64,000 nt of DNA from Paenibacillus xylanexedens (GTDB taxonomy: Bacteria; Bacillota; Bacilli; Paenibacillales; Paenibacillaceae), in the NCBI RefSeq assembly GCF_007680605.1, contig NZ_VEIO01000001.1, positions 1-64,000 of the forward strand. The letters run 5' to 3'. The number at the start of each line of letters is the position of its first letter. Position 1 is the stretch's first letter. The position numbers and the translations under genes are program-made. The notes under the pieces are model-generated. The model searched no databases, had not been told where the DNA came from, and saw only the letters and a program-made list of their open reading frames with translations. Below are positions 46,832 to 54,504 of this stretch, piece by piece.

Positions 46832-47149
46832 ATTGGGGATTTGTTTATGAGATGCGGACGTTATGGCATACGGACTGGTTAGTAGACCTTGCTAGTAGAT
46901 CTTGTTTTTAAATTTTGTTAATAGGTCCTGCGCGTTTGTTGGTACGTGATGCGCGTGCTAACGCGGATGCTGTTGCATTATGGGCGTGCTGACGCGGATA
47001 ATGGTGTGAGTTGTGCAAGTGTGGCGAGAGATAAGGCTCGGACTTGCATTAGAGGTTTGTCTGAACAGAATCCGGGGCAGGATGGCTGTGGGGCTTTACT
47101 TTTCCCCAAAAAATATATGGTCTGGGTGTCCAGGCAAAGGTTGTGAACC

Positions 47150-49192
47150 ATGAAGGTAATATTGTCGACTTTGAATGCAAAGTACATCCATACCTCGCTG
47201 GCGCTGCGGTGTTTGAAGGCGTACAGTGAGAAGGATTTTGATATTGAGCTCGCGGAGTATACGATCAAAGACCCGGTCATGAATATTGTGTCGGATCTGT
47301 ATCAGCGCGGGGCGGATGTGATTGGGTTTTCGTGTTACATCTGGAACATTGAAGAGACGATCAAGGTCATTGATAATTTGAAAAAGGTTATGCCTGACGT
47401 GAAAATTTTGCTGGGCGGGCCGGAGGTGTCCTACGACACCGAATATTGGATGAACCGGATTCCGAATGTCGATTTTATCGTCATGGGTGAAGGGGAAGAG
47501 ACGTTGCATCAGCTTTTGACGGAGCTTGAAGGCAGCAAGAAGTTTCATTTTGTGTATGGACTGGCGTATCGTAAAGGGGAAGAAGTTATTCTCATGCCAG
47601 GACGTCCGAAAGCGGACTTGAATGATCTGCCTTCGCCGCATCGTTTCGAAGAGGATATCCCGGATCTCGGGAAGCGGGTTGTTTATTTTGAGACCAGCCG
47701 GGGCTGTCCGTTTAGTTGTCAGTTTTGTCTTTCCAGTATCGAGGTCGGCGTGCGGTATTACGATATTGAGCGGACGAAGTCGGACATTCTATACTTGATC
47801 GAGAAGGGTGCGAAGCTGATCAAGTTTGTGGATCGGACGTTTAACATTAAACGGGATTATGCGATGGAGATGTTTAAATTTTTGATCGAGAATCATCAGG
47901 GAACGGTGTTTCAGTTTGAAATCACGGCTGACATCATGCGTCCTGAGGTGCTCGACTATTTGGCAGAGAATGCGCCGCCGGGTACGTTCCGCTTCGAAAT
48001 CGGGGTGCAGTCCACGAATGATCCGACGAATGAACTGGTGAAACGCCGTCAGAACTTTGCGAAGCTGAGCCGTACGGTTAATAAAGTCAAAGCCAGCGGC
48101 AAGATCGACCAGCATTTGGATCTGATCGCAGGACTACCGGAGGAAGATTATAATACGTTCCGCAAGACGTTTAACGATGTGTTTGCTTTGGGGCCGGAAG
48201 AGTTACAGCTCGGATTCCTGAAAATGCTTCGTGGTACGGGTCTTCGTCTGGATGCGGAAAAGTACAATTATACGTATATGGATCACGCGCCGTATGAGAT
48301 TTTGGGCAGTGACGTGTTGCCATTTAGCGACATTGTTCGCCTGAAACGCCTGGAGGATGTGCTGGAGAAATACTGGAACGCACACCGGATGGATCATACG
48401 TTGAAGTATTTAATGGAGCAGGAGTTTGATTCACCGTTTGATTTCTTCCAAGCGTTTGGCGATTACTGGGAGGGACAGGGTTGGCAGAAAATCGGGCATC
48501 AGCTAGAGGATTTGTTTACTCGTCTGCACAGCTTCCTGGAGTCACGGAACACACCGCATATGGATATCGTGCTGGGTCTGATGAAGCTGGATTATTTCCT
48601 GGGACATAAGTACAAGCCGCGTAAAATCTGGTGGGACGATGTGCTCCAGAAAGATCAATGGGCGGGTTATATGAAAACGTTGGCTGAACGTCCAGAAGAC
48701 GTTCGATTGCCGCGTGTTGCCGGTGCCTCTGGCTCGGCTTGGCTGGAAAGCAGCGGCGCGAGTGGAGCGGCCGCTGCGGGGACTTCGGCGGCAGCCGGAG
48801 AGGACACTGCCGCGGAGGCGGCGGGTGTGATCGGCAGCCATGCCGGGGGTGTTGCGTCGCTTGCAGCGCGCGACGCAGTGGAGTCCGCCGCGGATGGAGC
48901 GGCGGACATGGGGTACGGCAACGCTTCGCGTGCGTTGCCGATGACCTCGGCCATGACCGCACAGACGGTCATGGGTGCCCGTGCTTTCGCCGATCTGGGA
49001 CTCGGCGAAAAGGAACTGCAGAAGCACGCCGTACTGGACGTGCTTCCGTTCCGGCTTGAGCGTGTGCTAGCTGGCGCCAGCCCGCTTGCCGCGAAAGGCC
49101 AGACGCTGCTGGTCGTTGTATACCAGCAGCACGAAGACCAGCAGGCGCAGTATTACACGCTGCCGCTGGGAGAAGAAGCCGCTGCCATGTAG
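47150..49192 (+). CDS. B12-binding radical SAM protein (DUF4080-type) with Ala/Gly insert
   Basis: The 680-residue protein has an N-terminal cobalamin-binding domain (residues about 1-130, ILLGGPEVSYD), a radical SAM core with the 4Fe-4S cysteines Cys186, Cys190 and Cys193 (CPFSCQFC), and a C-terminal DUF4080-like region. Residues about 520-610 are an Ala/Gly/Ser-rich low-complexity insert with very GC-rich DNA, unlike the rest. Product unknown; the family is linked to methylation or ring rearrangements. It is the last backbone gene before the integron. Confidence 0.88.
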   Translation: MKVILSTLNAKYIHTSLALRCLKAYSEKDFDIELAEYTIKDPVMNIVSDLYQRGADVIGFSCYIWNIEETIKVIDNLKKVMPDVKILLGGPEVSYDTEYWMNRIPNVDFIVMGEGEETLHQLLTELEGSKKFHFVYGLAYRKGEEVILMPGRPKADLNDLPSPHRFEEDIPDLGKRVVYFETSRGCPFSCQFCLSSIEVGVRYYDIERTKSDILYLIEKGAKLIKFVDRTFNIKRDYAMEMFKFLIENHQGTVFQFEITADIMRPEVLDYLAENAPPGTFRFEIGVQSTNDPTNELVKRRQNFAKLSRTVNKVKASGKIDQHLDLIAGLPEEDYNTFRKTFNDVFALGPEELQLGFLKMLRGTGLRLDAEKYNYTYMDHAPYEILGSDVLPFSDIVRLKRLEDVLEKYWNAHRMDHTLKYLMEQEFDSPFDFFQAFGDYWEGQGWQKIGHQLEDLFTRLHSFLESRNTPHMDIVLGLMKLDYFLGHKYKPRKIWWDDVLQKDQWAGYMKTLAERPEDVRLPRVAGASGSAWLESSGASGAAAAGTSAAAGEDTAAEAAGVIGSHAGGVASLAARDAVESAADGAADMGYGNASRALPMTSAMTAQTVMGARAFADLGLGEKELQKHAVLDVLPFRLERVLAGASPLAAKGQTLLVVVYQQHEDQQAQYYTLPLGEEAAAM

Positions 49193-49222
49193 GTGCAGCG
49201 TCATAGTTCCAAAAGCAATCGT

Positions 49223-49270
49223 AAGATCATTGGATTCCCTTAACGGGATGAAGATGATCTTCCTTTTTTT
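49223..49270 (+). terminator. Terminator between the radical SAM gene and the integrase
   Basis: AAGATCAT (49223-49230) pairs with ATGATCTT (49254-49261), with an inner ATTCCC/CGGGAT stem, followed by seven T. It isolates the integrase from the radical SAM gene. Confidence 0.85.
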
Positions 49271-49325
49271 ATTTTCCAAATTCAATAGAACTTATATATC
49301 TAATAGAGCCAAAGGAGAATGCCGT

Positions 49326-50436
49326 ATGAACAACAAAATACAAGTTGTCATCATGTTAACTAAAGGTTCAGTCGATTCGCTGCATGTTCAAATTCCATAT
49401 AATACGGTGCATATTCAGCGCATTCGTCAGGTAACAGGGAGAAGGTGGGAGACTGATGCAAAACGCTGGATCATTCCCTACTCAGACGCATCTCTTCAGG
49501 AGTTTACAAAGCACTTTGATGCGCTAGATGTAGAGATTTCCCCGGAGTTGTGGGTGGAGAGCGACTTGTTGAGAAGCTGGAAGTTACGTGGAGAGCAAAC
49601 ACAATGGAAAAGAGATCTATTGCAGCAAGTTCTTAAGTTAAGAGGATACAGTCGCAAAACGATTAAAGCATATTGTAATCAGATTGAACGATTTGTGGCT
49701 AGTCTTCCTCAGATCGATACAGAAATCCGTGCATCTCATGTCCACACATATTGTTTGAATCTGCTTGAGCGTGGAATCTCTCATTCCAGTGTTAATCAAA
49801 CGATTAGTGCGATCCGATTTTATTGTAAACATGTGTTACTCCATCCTACTGAAATTCAATATGTACGACCCAAAAAGCAGGTGAAGCTGCCCAATGTCTT
49901 ATCCGAAAAAGAAGTTACCCAATTGCTAAAAGCTGTGACTAATCTCAAGCATAAGACGATTCTTTATCTAACCTATTCGGCAGGGCTTTGTGTCGGCGAA
50001 GTCGTTCGTCTACGCTACAGCGATCTGGACATTGAGCGTCAGACGATTATCGTAAAGCAGGGAAAAGGTCAAAAGGATCGGAGAACGCTTCTTTCTAATC
50101 TTGCTTGGAACATGGTGCAGAAATACATCGCCGAATATCGACCCGATCGCTGGCTATTTCCGGGAAAAACTTCGGATCGACATCTTACCGAGCGCAGTGT
50201 GCAAAAGGTTTTTGAAGAAGCCAGGCAACGAGCAGGTATTGTCAAAAAGTGTAGCATCCATGCTTTGCGGCATTCTTTCGCCACGCATTTGCTGGAAAAC
50301 GGAACAGACCTGCGTTATATTCAGGAGCTTCTTGGTCATACGAGTGCACAAAAAAACGCAGCGATATACGCATGTGAGCACGAAAAATATCCAGCGTATT
50401 CAAAGCCCGCTGGATCGTATGGATATGGGAGATTGA
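49326..50436 (+). pseudogene. Integron-type tyrosine recombinase, frameshifted and Arg-mutated
   Basis: The ATG at 49326 has AAAGGAG. Residues 1-85 are an unusual N-terminal module (IRQVTGRRWETDAKRW), then a SAM-like core-binding domain (about 92-180) and the catalytic domain. Lys in GKGQKDR, His312-x2-Arg315 and His338 are present. The first catalytic Arg, expected in the GLRVGE motif, is Cys222 (codon TGT at 49989-49991, one transition from CGT). At A7 (50350-50356) the frame shifts; removing one A restores TQRYTHVSTKNIQRIQSPLD with catalytic Tyr347 and a total of 369 residues. No IntI-specific insertion is seen before the HxxR motif. The gene runs in the same direction as the cassettes. 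It is probably inactive. Confidence 0.85.
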
Positions 50437-50472
50437 ATGTCTCAAACTTCTCCCTTTTTCACCAAATTTTTC

Positions 50473-50501
50473 TTCGCATATATCTGCCTATAGGTTATCA
50501 T
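50473..50501 (+). promoter_or_regulatory. Candidate cassette-array promoter
   Basis: TTCGCA (50473-50478) is separated by 17 bases from TATCAT (50496-50501) and reads toward the cassettes, about 60 bases before the attI point. The -35 is weak (4 of 6 positions), so this is tentative. Confidence 0.35.
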
Positions 50502-50539
50502 ATACGTAGTTCTTATATTACCTTAAATGGGTGGCATTT

Positions 50540-50566
50540 ACGAAGTACATAAATAAGATGTTAGAT
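50540..50566 (+). other. attI-like integration point
   Basis: The G|TTAGATG sequence begins at 50560, 123 bases after the frame-corrected integrase stop. It is the only place where the 5' end of cassette 1 is predicted by its own attC R'' box: CATCTAAC complements GTTAGATG exactly. The cut falls between G50560 and T50561. The left part of the site is not defined by sequence alone. Confidence 0.75.
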
Positions 50567-50593
50567 GAAATCTATGGACAGAAGGTGATATAA

Positions 50594-51109
50594 ATGCATG
50601 AAGAAATATATGACGACAATGAGCATAGCAAAGACTGCTACGCTCACTTTGGGCTAGCCGTATATTATTCGCAGGTTTTAGAGCATCAGTTAGTAAACAT
50701 GATCATGATTCTAAAACGATCTCAAGGTCTACTTTCAACAGAAAACGACTTAGATATTCTTTATGAAAGAAAATTCTCAAAAACAATGGGTCAATTAATA
50801 AATGAGATTAAAGATATATTTGAATTAAGCGTTGAAGAATTAGAGGCTTTAAAAGCTGTATTAAAGCAAAGAAATTTTATAGTTCACGATTTTTTTAAAG
50901 AGAATATAACTCTTACCTTTACAAGAACAGGTAGAGATAAATTGATTGGTGAACTTAAAGAATTTGTTGAGAAAGTTAGAGCTATTGATTCTAAACTTAC
51001 GATTTATTCTACTAGAATGCTCAATGAACTTGGAATAACGGAAGAAATGCTAGAAGAAGAAAAAAACACTATAAGAGAAGAGGAAGAGAAGAAAGAAAGT
51101 GGAGGCTGA
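50594..51109 (+). CDS. Cassette 1: HEPN-like protein
   Basis: The 171-residue acidic helical protein carries VLKQRNFIVHDFFKE, an R-x4-H signature of HEPN domains near residue 98, and a Glu/Lys coiled-coil tail. HEPN proteins in defence islands are usually RNases or inhibitors acting in abortive infection; here this is inferred. Its cassette runs from 50561 to 51219. AGAAGGTGA lies just before the ATG. AT-rich. Confidence 0.75.
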   Translation: MHEEIYDDNEHSKDCYAHFGLAVYYSQVLEHQLVNMIMILKRSQGLLSTENDLDILYERKFSKTMGQLINEIKDIFELSVEELEALKAVLKQRNFIVHDFFKENITLTFTRTGRDKLIGELKEFVEKVRAIDSKLTIYSTRMLNELGITEEMLEEEKNTIREEEEKKESGG

Positions 51110-51129
51110 TTCAGGGAGACATAGACATC

Positions 51130-51225
51130 ATCTAACATAATATTCACGCTTCGGACATTCGTCCTTGGTCCGGCATTCGCCAGACACCCGACATACGTCG
51201 GGTCGTGAATACAGGAACGTTAGGC
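51130..51225 (+). repeat. attC site 1 (type A)
   Basis: R'' box ATCTAAC at 51130-51136, inner TATTCACG...CGTGAATA pair, end at GTTAGGC (51219-51225). Central hairpins GGACATTCGTCC and CCCGACATACGTCGGG. 96 bp. Its R'' matches the first bases of cassette 1. Confidence 0.92.
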
Positions 51226-51252
51226 GAAACTTCTATAAGTAGGAGAGGAATT

Positions 51253-52344
51253 ATGGAGAAAATTAATGAACTGAAAAATATGATTCCAGAACAATTTAGG
51301 AGAAGCATTCGTGAAAATAGAGTCCATATACGAAGTCATCCAATTGATAGGATGTTACGAGCGTTAGAAAGTGAACATGCTTCAATGTATGAGAAAAAGT
51401 ATGCTGAAAAACTTTTAGAGGTCATTTTAACGATAAAAAAAAGAAGTCCCGAATATTTCAAGAAAACTTGGGGTTCAAGAGTGCTACAAACTAAAGATAA
51501 TTATAATCAAGCAATAGGCACGCTAGGAGAATATAGATGTCGTTATATACTGGAAGAATCTCAATTCAAAGTTAACGAGATAGCAGAAACTAATAATAAA
51601 AAAACACCGGATTTTGAAGTTGTAGATTATACAGGTCAACAATTATTTGTAGAAGTTATGACACCTCGAATGAATAGGGCAGCTCAGGAGAAACTCAAAA
51701 ATTTTTATGAACAAGACACTTCTCAGCTAAAAGTGAAAGGTGAAAATGAACTGTCAATACAAGTAAGAACTGTGGCAGTTAATTATATGCGTGAGAAGAA
51801 CAAAGATAGAATAATAGAATTATATAAAAGAATATTGAGTAACAAAGCAGAAGCTGGACAAGCAGAAGAGGGAGCTATAAATATATTGTGGCTTAACTTT
51901 GAAGATAGTGATCTTTCAATTAGTAAAAATGATGTTTATCCTTGTTACTCGAGGCCCTTTAAAGACATATATCAAACAGGAAACTTTGGAATTTGGCAAA
52001 TGCTTTATGGGAAAAAAGGAGATTCAATTTTTGATGATCTAGTTTGGCTCAGACATTATGAAGGAAGAAAAAGCGAACAAAATTCTCAAAAGTACGAAGG
52101 ATATTTCAGACAATTCCAACAATGGAATGGCATAGTAATGAGTTTTCATGACTGTCAGGTTTTTCATCAAAATCCATGGTCTGAATTAGAAATACCAGTT
52201 AAAAGTAAACAATGGATAATGAGATTACAGAGTTTTGACTTAAATGCAAGTTGGATTGATGAGACTAATAAATATTTGTGTGAAAGAGTAGAGGCAAAGA
52301 GAAATGAACTACAACGTATTCATCAAATCTTTAAGGAATATTGA
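51253..52344 (+). CDS. Cassette 2: PD-(D/E)XK nuclease-like protein
   Basis: The ATG at 51253 follows AGGAGAGGAATT. The 363-residue product has a helical N terminus and a segment TLGEYRCRYILEES...KTPDFEVV...LFVEVMTPR that fits a PD-(D/E)XK core (Glu93, Pro119-Asp120, Glu134), although the last motif lacks the usual Lys (E-x-V). The C-terminal half is unrecognised. A nuclease role in defence is inference. It is AT-rich like its neighbours. Confidence 0.65.
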   Translation: MEKINELKNMIPEQFRRSIRENRVHIRSHPIDRMLRALESEHASMYEKKYAEKLLEVILTIKKRSPEYFKKTWGSRVLQTKDNYNQAIGTLGEYRCRYILEESQFKVNEIAETNNKKTPDFEVVDYTGQQLFVEVMTPRMNRAAQEKLKNFYEQDTSQLKVKGENELSIQVRTVAVNYMREKNKDRIIELYKRILSNKAEAGQAEEGAINILWLNFEDSDLSISKNDVYPCYSRPFKDIYQTGNFGIWQMLYGKKGDSIFDDLVWLRHYEGRKSEQNSQKYEGYFRQFQQWNGIVMSFHDCQVFHQNPWSELEIPVKSKQWIMRLQSFDLNASWIDETNKYLCERVEAKRNELQRIHQIFKEY

Positions 52345-52431
52345 AAAGAGGAAGCAGCGTAATAAGAAGAATGATTAAATATAAATTATCAATAATTAAA
52401 TATTTGATTGAATTCATAAGAACGAAGCAAC

Positions 52432-52621
52432 GCCTAACAACATATTCACGCATCGGGCATGCGCCCTCGGTCCGGCAGGAGTTAGGAGTAGATTCAGGGG
52501 AGCAGTTACAGTAGCAGGGAAGAGGATTCAGCCGGACACATCCGCACCGACTAAGCGCATCGCGCCCGGCCACTTCGTGGCCTTAAGTCGGTAGGACGTC
52601 GTGAATACAATAACGTTATAC
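52432..52621 (+). repeat. attC site 2 (type A, long form)
   Basis: R'' GCCTAAC (52432-52438) exactly complements the first bases of cassette 2 (GTTAGGC); the end is GTTATAC (52615-52621). It is 190 bp, about twice the usual length, because of an extra GC-rich insert in the loop containing further hairpins. Confidence 0.88.
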
Positions 52622-52667
52622 GACAGAACTTAAATCATTTTCAATAACTTAAAAGAAGGTTAGTTCA

Positions 52668-53134
52668 ATGAAGCAAGGGGCTAAGTTTGATTCAGAAAGA
52701 AAATATAGATACTTATTGACTAGAGAATGGGATATTACACTACCTAAGCTATTATACATAATGTTAAATCCCAGTACAGCAAATGAAAACTCAGAAGATC
52801 AGACTTCAAGACAATGTCTATACTTTGCAAATAAATTTCAATATGGATCACTTATAGTTTGATATCAACTGACCCAAAAAGGCTAAAAGAATCATTAATA
52901 GACCCTGTAGGACTTGAAACCGATAAGTACATTTTAGAAGCAGCATTAAGAGCCGATAGAGTGGTAATAGCATGGGGCGAAAAACATTTCTTTAACAAAA
53001 GAGACAAACAAGTAATTGAATTGTTGAGAAGTGAAGGAATTGAAATGTTTTGCTTAAAGAAGGCTAAGTCTGACCACCCTAGACATCCTTCGAGACTTGG
53101 ACATGACTTAGATGAACTGATTTATTTTGGCTAA
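52668..53134 (+). pseudogene. Cassette 3: DUF1643 protein, frameshifted
   Basis: The first frame (52668-52862) carries YRYLLTREWDITLPKLLYIMLNPSTANENSEDQTSRQC, the clear DUF1643 N terminus, and ends at a stop in GSLIV. The second frame (52859-53134) continues with ISTDPKRLKESL...VVIAWGEKHFF...HPRHPSRLGHDL, the family's C terminus. The usual VNLFA segment at the join is missing, so a small deletion has broken the gene. Total would be about 155 residues. Function of DUF1643 is unknown. Confidence 0.85.
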
Positions 53135-53157
53135 TTATTCAAGGTAGAACTTCCATC

Positions 53158-53260
53158 GTATAGCATAATATTCAAGCAGCGGCTCCTTCGGAGCTTTTGT
53201 CTGCGGGAGGGATTTCAGCAGACAACCCCAGTGGGGTTTATGAACACAAGTAAGTTATGT
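53158..53260 (+). repeat. attC site 3 (type B, degenerate)
   Basis: R'' is GTATAGC (53158-53164), with G in place of the second A of AAC; the end is GTTATGT (53254-53260). The inner pair TATTCAAG...TATGAACA is also imperfect. 103 bp. This is the weakest of the sites and goes with the broken DUF1643 cassette. Confidence 0.82.
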
Positions 53261-53289
53261 GTATAATTTTTATAAACAAGGAGGAAGAA

Positions 53290-54369
53290 ATGAAAAAAGA
53301 AATCATAGATCAATATGAGAAATTAGCAGCTCCACCAAAAGATGCTGATGGAAATTGGTATAGACAAAGAGGAAGAGAACTAGAAGTTCTTGTTCAGAAA
53401 CTTCTAGATTTAGAAAAGCTTGAACCTAGAATGCGATATAGACCTGAAGGAGAAGAAATCGATGGTTCCTTTCTATTAGGGGATAAGGTATATTTGCTCG
53501 AACTAAAGTGGCATAGTGTAGAACTTCCTGCATCATCTATATATCAATTTAAGGGGAAAGTAGATGGGAAGCTTTTAGGAACTATAGGTATTTTCATTTC
53601 ATTATCAGGATATAGCAAGGATGCTGTTGACGCACTGAGTCTTGGGAAAACCTTAAATGTTATTTTATTTGATAAAGAGGACTTTGAAGTTTGTGTAAAA
53701 GAAGAGTATGGATTTAGAAAGGTACTAACGACTAAATTGAGACAGGCTGCTGAGGAAGGTATAGTTTTCTTCCCGTATAACTCAGTAAGTATACAAAATG
53801 ATTTAAAGGAAACGATAGAGCCTACTCTACCTCAAGTATTGAGTTATCAATCTATTTCCGGAAGTATTGTGAGTGAAAATCAGATAAATAAGATTAACAC
53901 TGACATAATATTAATATGCGAAGGCAATAGGGATAGAGAGATATTGTTAGGACTTATGAAAAAAATTATAAAAGATAAACCTATTAAACGAGTAACTATA
54001 GTTGTCGCCATGGGGAAATATGTAATGCCTAAAGTTATTAATTCAGTAAGGTCACAGGTAGATTCTGATGCAGATATCTTAGTTATTGTTGATTCAGATG
54101 GTGAAATAGATAAAACTATGAAATTCTTTATAGAAAAGGCACATTTAAAACCTAACAACATTATTATTACTGATCCTTATATTGAGACTTGGATATTTAA
54201 TGAATTACCAGATAGAATATCAGACTATATGCAGCGAAATGCTCAACGATCCAATCAAACTGTTGAACAATATATCAAAGGTATTGTTGAGTCCATTATA
54301 ATTGATGACTTAATCAAAAAAGATAATAGTTTTGAGAAATTCTATAATTCCATCGTGATCAAAAAATAG
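53290..54369 (+). CDS. Cassette 4: PD-(D/E)XK plus TOPRIM-like protein
   Basis: The ATG at 53290 follows AAGGAGGAAGAA. The 359-residue product has a restriction-endonuclease-like N terminus (EEIDGSFLLGDKVYLLELKW: Asp58, Glu71, Lys73). After about residue 205 comes a TOPRIM-like part (ILICEGNRDREILLGL, then VIVDSDGEIDKT near residue 268), as in OLD-family and RNase M5-type proteins. The combination suggests a nucleic-acid-cleaving defence effector; no ATPase domain is present. Confidence 0.75.
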   Translation: MKKEIIDQYEKLAAPPKDADGNWYRQRGRELEVLVQKLLDLEKLEPRMRYRPEGEEIDGSFLLGDKVYLLELKWHSVELPASSIYQFKGKVDGKLLGTIGIFISLSGYSKDAVDALSLGKTLNVILFDKEDFEVCVKEEYGFRKVLTTKLRQAAEEGIVFFPYNSVSIQNDLKETIEPTLPQVLSYQSISGSIVSENQINKINTDIILICEGNRDREILLGLMKKIIKDKPIKRVTIVVAMGKYVMPKVINSVRSQVDSDADILVIVDSDGEIDKTMKFFIEKAHLKPNNIIITDPYIETWIFNELPDRISDYMQRNAQRSNQTVEQYIKGIVESIIIDDLIKKDNSFEKFYNSIVIKK

Positions 54370-54401
54370 TGCAATGTAGTTCAATGAAGAAAGAATACTT
54401 C

Positions 54402-54479
54402 ACATAACATAATATTCACGCTGTGGATATTCGTCCTTGGTCCGGCATGTGCTGGGTTGTGAATACAGGAACGTTAGAC
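54402..54479 (+). repeat. attC site 4 (type A, short)
   Basis: R'' ACATAAC (54402-54408) complements the first bases of cassette 4 (GTTATGT); the end is GTTAGAC (54473-54479). At 78 bp it is the shortest of the array, lacking one central hairpin arm. Confidence 0.9.
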
Positions 54480-54504
54480 GAAATCAACTTAAAGGAGAAT
54501 AATT

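Larger units (their letters stand above)
46328..47149. other. Repeat-rich intergenic region
   Basis: This 820-bp gap begins with a degenerate GTGAT-type repeat stretch (46328-46430), then an A-rich coding-like stretch (46483-46635), a MITE-like element (46676-46831), and GC-richer sequence with repeated GCGTG/CTGACGCGGAT-type words (46920-47000). No conventional gene is supported. Confidence 0.5.

Noticed and set aside
48516..49059. Several overlapping frames in the GC-rich end of the radical SAM gene
   Set aside because: They arise from GC-rich low-complexity DNA and have no ribosome binding sites or known motifs.
50350..50357. Programmed frameshift at A AAA AAC in the integrase
   Set aside because: The heptamer is slippery for a -1 shift, but the Tyr tail is in the +1 frame, so canonical -1 slippage cannot join them.
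52859..52865. Recoding (programmed shift) in the DUF1643 cassette
   Set aside because: No slippery run at the join, and the family's VNLFA segment is missing, so a deletion is the simpler explanation.
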